Shown here: positions 13,101 to 24,300 of the stretch, piece by piece
Layout of the letters: the number at the start of each line of letters is the position of its first letter
Position numbering within the stretch: position 1 is the first letter of the stretch
From: Dimorphilus gyrociliatus
Taxonomy: Eukaryota; Annelida; Polychaeta; Dinophilidae
Assembly (NCBI GenBank): GCA_904063045.1
Contig: CAJFCJ010000022.1
Location: 124,001-188,000 of the forward strand
Direction of reading: 5' to 3'
Length of the DNA stretch: 64,000 nt
Position numbers and translations under genes: made by a program
The notes under the pieces: generated by a model
Databases searched by the model: none
What the model was told of the DNA's origin: nothing
Seen by the model: only the letters and a program-made list of their open reading frames with translations

Positions 13101-16100
13101 GTAATTCATAAGTAGAAATTTCATTCTTCAGGACATATTAGGAAAAGATAATATCAAACAAAAGCCCATCTATATAAAGGGAATACTTTATAATAAAGAC
13201 AAGTTTATTCTTCATAGAACCCGACAAATGTTCTTGTAAAATCTAGTGCATGAAACAGGCTTTTGAGCAGTAGAATCAGTAACAAGCCAAACGTAAAAAA
13301 GTGATTAATGATCTAATGTTTGAAATTTCCTTCGAAAATCGAAGCGCATGCCATTCTTTCGTTGATTTAGTATTCGAAGCTCGCAATATCATCACTCTAT
13401 TGGCATTTTGTTTGGCGAGGCCTTATCACTAATTGCAAAAGTTCGTAACGGTCTAAAGAAACTGAGGTCTTTTCTTTCAACTAATTTTCAGCAATATTTC
13501 AACCGCCTGTATATATTAAACTCAATTGGTTTTTTTTAACCTTTTACAACTCCTTGGTCTACCATATTCGTGTTTCTAACTCTTTTAAAACGGTATCATT
13601 TCACAATCTGACATCTAGTTGATGAGACTGAGTTTACTTAAAATGTGGGCAAGGCGTAAAAATAATTTAATAGTATCTATATCATTCAAGGAAAGGTGAA
13701 AACTCCAATTGACCAATTAAAACTTCCGGAATTGTTCCAAAGTTAATTGGTGTAATTGCATTTGAGAGTATATTTTTTTTCATGTCTTTGACGTTAGTTC
13801 ATATCTATTACATAATTAAAAGTTTTATATATATATATAACAATACTGACATGATCTTTTTACGAAATTTAGAAGTGTTTAAATGACTTTCTCCCTTAAA
13901 CTTTCCTCAATTAAAAGTAGTAGAATTTAAAGAAACAATGTGCAACTACAAAAGCAGCTGTATTATAAAAATGTCTTTACTGATTGGTTTCTTAATTCTT
14001 AATAGATTAAACCTAAATGCTGAGCGGGAGTAAAGAGAAAATGTTTGTTTAATATTAGATGTTAAACCTTTTCTACACACTCCGATCGAAAATTTAATTT
14101 ATCAAAAGAGAAAGATTAAAAATGTAGTTATTCGCCAAAACAAAACAGTTAAATAGAATTATTATAGTCTTAATAGAAGCTTGTCTGATGGATAGGTAAA
14201 TATTATGTTCTGTAAGAAATCAGTAACACATAGTTTACAATCTAAGACTTATGTGTTACTTTTAGGAAACAGAGCACGTGTTCATATGTCAAGGAACTGA
14301 CTGGTAATTCAGTCACTTAAAGATTTTTAATTAATAGTTGCTTTTCTTAGGTACTGATATAAAATATTAGCGATATTTTTACAATAGCGTTGTAGATTTA
14401 GAGAAAGTATTTTGAAGGCTGGATTAATCTCGAGCAGAAATGCCTGCATCTATCCGTCAAGATAGGCTGAAATTGTTAAGTAAAAAGTAAGTTTGCTCAA
14501 ATGTAGCAAACAAAGGGCCTTTTTCACATGAAACTTAAACAATTATTTTGCCTCTGTAAGATATTTGCCTATATATTTTCATTTTATAGAAATATATAAA
14601 AACTTACTAGTATCATCAAAAGCGACTGTTCGATATATTGATAAAGGCATAACAAGCAGTGCACTCAGCATATCGCTAAAAGCCAAAGAGACTAAAAAAT
14701 AGTTAAATCTATTATGTAATTTTCTTTCTCGTTTGACCGCCAAGCAAACCAGCACATTTCCACCAATTGCTAAGATTATTACAAAAGATAGAGCAACCGC
14801 TGGCCAATTTCGGTCTTTCGATAGTTCCAAATTAGAAGCATTCGTCCAGTTCATCTTGCTTTAAATATTTTTTAAAAAAATGATAGATAAAACACATAGA
14901 TTTTCACATTTTACCATTTTATTCACAATAAGGTATTCCATAAAGTCTCATCTAACCGTGTCTGTCGTCAATCTAACGCGGTGCTTAGTTTCCCGCTAGA
15001 GGGACTATGTACCTCTGTATGACTTATTTTCTTGAGTTCTTTGGTATTATTGCAAATGTTTCTGAAGTACGGTTCTTGATTATCTTTGATAGGTATAGCA
15101 CAAGTGATATCATATTGTCATCGATTACCTTTGCAGTTTCTATCATAATGTATAGTGATTATATTCTAACTTATTATTACTTACGTGTCTAACTGATTGT
15201 CCTAAATGGATTAAAAAATTTGCAAGACGATACTTGGTTTTTATGATATTTACACAAATCATTAATTATAGGAACTTAACTCATAGAGACTTGAAAGAAT
15301 GTAAATGAAAAAAGCTGATACGCCAATGATTAATCTCTAGATTGATCGTCATCAACATTTTGAAGTTTTTCTCATTACTGATACAGTCTGATTTTTCAGT
15401 CGTCAATAAGTATATATTAATATATCTTATAATAATTATCAGAGAAAATATGATAGGTGCTTGACAATCACGTACCATATACCCAATTGATTCGAATGGT
15501 TTGGCTATAATTAGGGCAACATATTCTTTTTTACCTTAGCGTCAGACTCAAAAATTCAAATAATCATTGCTATACAGAGACAAACAAATTTTATTGCCCA
15601 TGCCTCGTGTAACTTCTCAGCAACTAAACGTTGTAATTTTATTTAAGATCTCTATTACAATTGCCAAAGAATATATTCTATTCATCAGGTGATAATTGAT
15701 TTGCTCTTGTGAGAAAATAAACCTGTAACTTTAGCCGAAAGATGGCAGTATGTTGCGAAAAAACAAGATTTAATAGTTAATTATTACGTCTTAGGCAAAT
15801 TACTGACTTAATGTAGTTTCTTCTATTTTCTTTGTGAATAATTGAATTTTATTTTTTATTTTCTGAGATTCTTACATGCTTAACTTAACCGTCAAGTGCA
15901 TACCTAATTAATTAGCCGGATAAACAATTAGTAAAGATGGGTGGCTTTTTTAACTTTAAATATAAATAATATATAATACCTAGAATGCTCTAAAAGTGAA
16001 TTTTCTAGTAGCGAATAGAATATTATATCTATTATTTTGTTGTTTTAAGGAAGTAAATAATTTTTTTTTAATTGAAGTAACTGTATATAGGAAGTTTTAT

Positions 16101-18335
16101 TTGGAGTATAATGCAATAGATGTAAGTAAATTGCCACACAGTGGTATAGGACAATTGTTCATTTAGAACAACATGTTACCTTAAAGGCTTTTCTTACATC
16201 TGCATTGAGTGTGTAGATAATCATAGGATGGATTATTGATGAACTTATGAAGGTCCATTTAAACGCTAAGATGGTTTGAGTGGAAGTTTCATCTCGAAAT
16301 TGTTGAGAAACACCACAACCAAGTTCAACTATCAAGAAAGGTATAGTCAAAAACACACTAGAAATGAGAAAGTACTTGGCTAGACGGAGTATAGCGGAAT
16401 TTTGTCTTGTTTTTTGAAGGAGTTTCGTTCCTTGCTCCTGGCTAACTTGTCGCATATATGACATGGGTTTCAGTGATTTAGCATTACCATTACTTTTTGA
16501 TAATTCTCCATTTTCTAAGGCATTTTGTCTTTGTAAGGAAGAGTTACGTCGAGGATAGCGAGGAGTATTTTTTCTTCTTAATGTATTTTCATTTTTAAGT
16601 TCATGTTCCGGAAATACTGGACTCATTGCTCCCGATTTTACGTTATAAGTTCTCATTTCATTTTGTCCAAATTTAACTGACTTTCTGCTCCTTCCTTGTC
16701 TTCGTTTTCCATCTCTGGATAAAATAGATGGACGAGGTCGTAGCTTTGGTTCTTTTTCTAAAATAATTTCGTCTAGCGAAATAGATTTCCTAACATTCTC
16801 ACGTTTAGACGGCTGACCATCCATTGAAATGCTTCGTTCAGGATGATCTTTAACACGTATCTCCTCAGCTAAAGAATTATCAAATACTGGATTATCAATT
16901 CCCACTACCAAATCATCCTCGCAAACTAAATTTTGCCGCTCTAAAGATCGTCGTTTGGCGTTAAGTTGATGTTTACCAGACTTCCTGTCTGAGACATAGT
17001 CCGTTATGTCAAAATTAGGATCATCCTCACTAACGGATTTTGAAAAAACTTCATGAAAAGAAGTTTTATTATCTGCAGTTTTGTCATCATCTTTTTTCTT
17101 AACACTACTAGCTGTTACTAAAAGTGTTGGAGACGTATTTTTTATTGTTTCATTTTCATTATGGCACTCTCCTGGTTCAGTAGATTCCTTATTGTCTTCA
17201 AGATTAGACTCACTTTCAACAAGAGACTCATTAGATTCCTTAGACTCCTTATTTTGTTCAAAATCAGGCTGGTTTTCATTGTACATCGAATTAGATGTCT
17301 CTACAGTTTCATTTTCCGCAATATATGTTTCATTTCGATGTTGAATTTTAGCTTCCTTACAAATTATTTCCATTTCCTCTGTTACTTTGCCTGAAGTTTC
17401 ACTTTGCTCCAAGTTTTTAGCATTATCGGATACAGAAGTATCAGGCAAATTGGTTTCAACCTTGTTGTTATCAACTTTGTCATTTTTTGAACTCTCTGCA
17501 GAATTGACTTCTGAACAGATATTGTTTCTGTTTTCAGAATTTTGTTGTTGATTGTTATTTATGGAATTTTCTACAGAATTTTCTTTTGTAGATGGTTCAA
17601 TGACTTTTTTGTCTTTGACTTCACATGCTAAGGAGAAAGGCTTGTTTGTATCGCTGTCTGGTGTAGCTGGCTGTGTGGTTATAGCAATTGTGTCACCAGC
17701 AGTTCTTACCATAGTAACACTTGTCGGAAGATGACCATTTGTTTGGAGAGGGCTATTCTCTGAACATAATTCTTCTCCAATTTGCCTCTGCTTCTCTACG
17801 CAACATGAAGCATAAAATAGTAAACAAAAACTTAATACGCAAGGTAAACAATAGACAAATATTGGCTTCAAGAAAGCATAAGTGGATGTAACTAGTAGGC
17901 ATTCTACGAATTCAATAGACGAACTTTTAGCCAGTAAATTAAAAATTAACGGTGGTATAACAAAGAGAAAGGCAATTAGCCACGTAATTAAAATCGCCAT
18001 TTTAAAATTTTCTTGTAGACGTTGACGAATCATAGGATTCACTACAGCAAGAGTGACTTCCATTATAATAAAAAATATATGTGTTATGATTAGAGTCATT
18101 GACCAGTTTTCCGCCGTTTGCCATAATTTACAAGCCCAGGGCGACATATCGGCTACTTTGAAAAATAAATAACAATTATATATAAATATAGAATTTATCA
18201 TATTAAGCCAAAAAATTCTGGGCGGCTTGAGAATCTATTCAATACTTCATTAGCTAAGTTTGATTACTTCAAATTCTTTTTAGTCATGTGGGCGTAAATA
18301 TGTTTTTTACGTATAAATATATACCTATATATACA

Positions 18336-18371
<36 letters not shown>

Positions 18372-21300
18372 ATATATGTATATACTGTATGCTGTTTATA
18401 AAATAATAAATTTAGATTAGATTAAATCTTATTATTGATATTATTTATGAACAGAATTCTTTATTATATTTATTATATTTTTTCGCTTAGAGATGAAATT
18501 TTAAGCGAATATCAATATGGTTCATAATTTCATGCACCAGAATGAATGATTCTAACATGCCACGCCCAGTCAAGTTTTTTGCAGCACTAGTTTTTGAATA
18601 CTTACAATATATTGTTTGATAGAGGGTTAATGATCCTGCCATTGTTGAATAAATAACATGAGAAAAGGAAAATGAAAAAAGTGTTTGTCTCAAACCACAA
18701 CGCTGGGGTTTGTAATTTCTGCAAATAGCTAGACAAATAAACGAATTCAAAATTATTGCCATTAAAACAATGATAAGTAGACACCAATTTAAAATATTTT
18801 TTTCTGAATTTTCTGCAAAATTTTCTTTATCCGTTGTATAAGTAAGGATAGACGTAGTAGTAGAGTTCGAATCGTTCATTCTCTTAGTTTAGGCGTGTCT
18901 TTTGCAGGTGTGTGTAAATAGTCGTGGGTATTTTTTTCCCTCAGGGCGTCACCTAGCGTCTAACTGAGCATGAATATTTTGTTTCACATTGATTTATGTG
19001 TAATAGTTACGTATACTAAATGTGTACTTTAATTCTCTTTGAAGACTTGACCTCTCCTAAAACACTTCACACGACAAACTTCTACTAGATTATTTAAGTT
19101 GACTACTTAATATCTGCAATCTTATTGTTTAAAAGCCAGCTTATCAATTCTTTTAGGTGACCACATGTCCTTTTACTAGCAGAAAAGACACGATACAGTA
19201 ATGTAAAAAAAAACACGACAATAGACTGCTACGTTATGCATTTTCTATATGTATAAAGAAAGTTTAATAATTTAATGAAAAACTCCTCTTTGATTCATAC
19301 ATACTTTTAATAAAAACTATCTTATTAGATTATAATCTTGTCTATTTTTTGTCTTGTTGTTTTTTTTTATTTTTATTAATTTTATGTAAAAAAATCGTAT
19401 TTATTCAACGAAAACTCAATCTCTTTTTTGCTAAGTAATCTATTCAGTTAAGTTAATTGTTTGCTTTCTTTTTTAAACACGTTTAATTTCACTAAAAAAA
19501 ATCCTTTAATATGTTATTGTATTGAATAGAACCAATCCCAATTATAAAAAAAACAGACCTTTCCCAATCTGTAATATACAGTATAGTTTATTATAAATAA
19601 AGAAACTATTCGAAACAAGAGAATGGCGTTTTTTGTTTGTTTGTTTGTTTTCTTTTTATATGCAATGTGCATTCTATGTAATAATACTTGTTCATTTATT
19701 AATAGCAAACGCTTGTATTCTTCTTAATGAATATGTATATATATATATATAAATTATATGTATATGTGTGTGTACTTGTATATGGCTATTTTATTATAAA
19801 AGAAAATGATATTTTTCCTACTTTCTCAAGACTAGTACTGATTTTGTTTTTTATTGCTGTCTAACAACTATTTTGAACTCACCTGCTGTAATCTCTATAT
19901 CTATGCTACCCCTTATTTTTAAGTGTAACCCCATCGTTAAAGGATTGGAATTGTTTAGTATACTACCCTCTCTATATTTTTTTATATCTTTGTCAACGAC
20001 AAGAAAACGCCCTCAAGTACTTTAAAACAAATGTAAATAATGATTCTATCATACGATTAAAAGCAATTGACTTATATTTCGGACAATATAAGAATTTATT
20101 TACCGTTTAAGTATTTGAAAAGGAATTTGTCTGCAGTCATTAACCTTTTGGGAATTGTCATTTTACTTCTATAATACATTATGTGTCTATTCCGTTCAAG
20201 CGTATTTTGTTTTGAAAATTCTGACATTGACAATATCTCACTTGGCTCTATTAATAGAAGTGAAATTAAATGACATATCAAAACTAGCGATATATAAATA
20301 TAGAACCAGCAAGATATATAAAAGTCAAAAACCTCTTTAAAGTGCAATATCTTAATTGACAATTATTAATACGATAGGCGAGGTCTCTTACAATGCAAAA
20401 ATTATTTATATTTCTTTCTTTTATAGCTTGGTCCTCATGACGACGAAATTTTAGAACTCCATAGGAAAGAACTAGCTGACAGTAAGAGTTATGTGCGAAA
20501 AACTAATACTGTATCCTTACAAGTTGAAAATGAGGATGCCAAAGAGGATGATGTGGTTTGTAACACAGTAAGTATAAAGAGTAAATAATTAACATAATTA
20601 ATTTATAGAAACGTTTTTCCCCCTTCACAGCCTGCAGATAATCAGAAAATTGGCGTCATTCAATACCTACTAGAAATTGGTGACTGGACTCATGCCAAAC
20701 AATTGATTGATCGTCTACCAGCCTATTTTGCAACGTCAAATTGTGACGTTGCGAAAGCTTTATGTAAAATTGGTCATAAAGCTCTGGAACCGTTATATTC
20801 AAAAATTGAAAAGAATGTACGTATCTTATTTTTATGTGTTTTCTCTTTTAGTGTTTGTATAATAATACCCGACAAACTATTTATATAATCTTGAAGTTAA
20901 GTACAGTCTATTTTAAACTATAAAAAACACACTATTTTTTCTTTATAGATAACGTCATGCGCTGTTTCTAATCGTCGACCGTACGATTGTATAACAAAAG
21001 CTATTGAATCAATCAGAGTGAACACTGTCCTTGAGTTAAGAGAAAAACTGTTTCCTGTTTTATGCTATCTTGGACCCCACGCATCTAATGATCCTACATT
21101 ATTATTCAAGATATGTAGACTGTGCTCATGCTTTTTAAAACAGGTAAACAATAAAAAATTCAGCAAAACATACTCTTTTGTTAAATACAAACAAACACTT
21201 GCATATTCCAGAGAGAAAAGTCATTAAAAGAAAAAGGTTCTACAACAGATGAATACGAAAATATATATCGCGGAATATTAACAATAGTCGATGAGGTTCT

Positions 21301-24300
21301 ATTGCCGTCTTTGTCTCTTTTACCTTCTAATTATCCTCTAAGTGAAGAAATTTGGAGTGTCTTGAAATACTATACTTATCAAAATCGCTATCGCATGTAT
21401 GGGCAATGGAAGAATGAATCTTACATTGTACATCCCAAATTAATGCGAGCAAAGGCGGATTGTTTGAAGAAGAGCAAACATTCGATGAGGTACAGATTAG
21501 CTACCGATTTTATATTTATTAATAAGACGCAACATGTTATAATATTTTTAATTTCGTTAACAGGCGATTGGCTAAAGAAAATGTAAAGACAATAGGAAGA
21601 CAACTTGGAAAATTAAGTCATTCGAATCCAGCAATATTATTCGAATATGTAAGTTAGATTTACTACCAAATTATTAATTTATTGTAAAGTAGAATATATA
21701 TTTTTGGTAAGAAAATATGAAATATTATGCTTATCAATTTGTTGTTATCGAGTGAAATTTACAACATTTAATTATACACTTGTTTTTTTCTATTGTAAAA
21801 GTTGGTAATAATTGTGTCGAAAACATGATTATTTTAACGGCTAGTCTACAAAGCGTTAGCTGAATAACAAAACATTGTATTGATTAGTTGAAACAAACAA
21901 CATATAATTACGAATCTACCTACTTTGCTTTTTTGTGAAATGAATATTTTTGATGAGAAATTTAGATGTTGAAACGATGTTATAAAGAGAAAATCAGTTG
22001 CATAAAGTTTCAAGTTAATTACAATACTAATATTAGTAACAAAAAACTTCTTAAATATATGTTAGCTTACATTATATTTTATATTAAATTTTGCACCATC
22101 AATATTCCAGTTTTACTAGGCCAAGAAAGGTACAAGATAATTGTCTTAATATTCATATTATTGTCTTGATACTAGAGTAAATGAAAATGTTTAAAAATGT
22201 TTATATGAAACATACGAAACGAATGTCATTTAGATTACAGTATAATTAATTTTTCTGTTTCTCAAAATTAAATTCAGAGAGTTTGTTTGAGATTTTTTTT
22301 AACATGTCTTGTTTTATGTAAAAGGCATGCTCATATCTAATGTTTTACTTTAATGATAGATAAGATAAACAGTACAGTAGTATAAGCTTAATTATACTAT
22401 GGCATACTTTTGTATACGTGCGCACAAAACCATAGAACGGAAAAGGAAATATATGTTAAAGAATGGAATTCTTCTGCACCTTGAAGTGGTATAGGTTGTT
22501 CTTATTCACTAAAAAAAAAGAAACAAAAGATAAATATTCATATCATATTCCTATAATTATTATAATTATGAGGATTTTGTTTTGCTTAGACTGATGTTCT
22601 ATTCAGAATTTTTATAAAAAGATTGTTAACTTTGAAAGTTTTTAGACAACAAAAATTTGATCTTGTTAAAAGCATATGTCTTTTTTTTATTTAATGTTTT
22701 TAATTTCATCTTTTAACTTTGTCTTTGTGAAATCTAAGAATTCTGTTATTTCGTAATTAAGAGAAGAAAATTTTTTACATTGATTAAGTATCGTGTGTCT
22801 TTTGATAGTTATCTACAAAGAATCCTTTTTTTCCCTTTAACAGATTTTATCGCAAATTCAAACCTTTGATAATCTTATTGGTCCAGTTGCTGATTCCTTG
22901 AAATACCTCTCCTCATTATCTGCCGATTTATTGGCATATATTATTATTGAAGCTTTAGCCAGCCCTGAAAAAGAGCGAATGAAGCATGATGATACTAATA
23001 TCTCTACCTGGCTACAAAGTCTTGCAAACTTTAGCGCCACAATTTTCAAAAAATATCCGATAGATCTATCTGGTATTCTTCAATATGTAGCCAATCAGCT
23101 GAAAGCTAATAAAAGTTTGGATTTATTGGTTCTTCGAGAAATCCTTCAACGTATGGCAAATGTTGAAGTTTCGGAGGAAATTACCGATGAACAACTGGAA
23201 TGCCTATACGGTGGAGAACTACTGAAGAGCGAAGGTGGAAATTTTCTTACACCAAAGAACATCAAACGGTCTTGTCAGCGTTTGAGGGAATCACTTATCG
23301 ATAATAATTTAGATATCGCTTTGAGTCTTTTAATGGCCCAACAAAGATCATGTATTGTTTTTACTACAAAGTAAAGTATCAAATTTTTAATCTTCTTTGA
23401 GGCTTTAAAATTGACTAATAATTTTTCAATAATCTTAGGGAGCATTCTGAAGAAACACATGTGAAATTGTTAGGTAAAGTTTACGACCAGTGTAATGACA
23501 CTCTATACCAGTTTACAGCCTTTGTAACTACGCAAGTTTCTATGGATGAACTGGAAACTAAATTACCTAGTTTAGAGGAACTCATCACAACCTATAATGT
23601 GACTCCAGACGTTGCTTTCGCCTTGTACAGACCTTATTTGACTCATTCTATAGCAAAGGTTAATGAAAAAGAATCATTCCAAACGGCAATTGAACAGATT
23701 TTACGTCCTTTGGAAACGTCGTTAACCACTGTTAGACTTTGCAATGATTTAACGTTGCAGTGTTATTTAATTTTTTGGACCCTACAAAAATCCGATCTCA
23801 CAGTACCAGAAGCCGCTTATGATAGACAAATCCAACTATTCAAACAACAAAAGCAAGGACTGGAGAACAGTAATGAAGTTGGGGGATCGAAAAGAAAACG
23901 AGAAATGGATAGATGCTCGGCTAACATTGAAAAACTGAAGGAAGAGGAGAAAAAACAAAGAGAACACGTTGACAGAGTTCGCGAATATCTTAAAAAGGTA
24001 CAAAGAGGATTAAACATACAGAGGCTATCTTTATAACGTATAGATGATCTTTTAGGAGAGCTATTTAGTAGAAGTTAAGTTCAAGGTGATATGTAAAATT
24101 TTCTGTAAAGGACAAATTATCCTGAAAATTAATTCAGACTGTAAAGAATTGCCAACTTATTTATTGAGAAAATTAACGCAAACAGTTAAATATTCTTAAA
24201 CTGAGCAAAGCTATTGGTTAGAACTTTCATGAAGAACTCGTAAAATAGGGAAAATATGACTCTTATATAAAAAAAATAATTATTGATGGGAATGGCTGCT

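Larger units (their letters stand above)
9062..20426 (+). other. Giant THOC2 intron hosting nested genes
   Basis: An 11.4-kb intron in a gene whose other introns are mostly 50-350 bp. Donor GTTAGT follows CAACAG at 9061; acceptor TTTTATAG ends at 20426 and the reading frame resumes with the conserved [12 protein letters not shown] segment. Within it, 11287-14854 and 16159-18879 are complete - strand GPCR genes. The flanks 9062-11286, 14855-16158 and 18880-20426 show no further gene, only AT-rich DNA with a TTCTA pentanucleotide run near 9688-9713 and a TTTG run near 19627. Confidence 0.85.

Noticed and set aside
17081-17734. Three + strand open frames of 60-87 codons
   Set aside because: They lie antisense to the long third-loop exon of the divergent GPCR, where low-complexity coding sequence keeps the opposite strand open. 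No domain or start context.
21966-22169. 67-codon + strand frame in a THOC2 intron
   Set aside because: AT-driven Ile/Lys/Tyr-rich translation with no splice context or domain.
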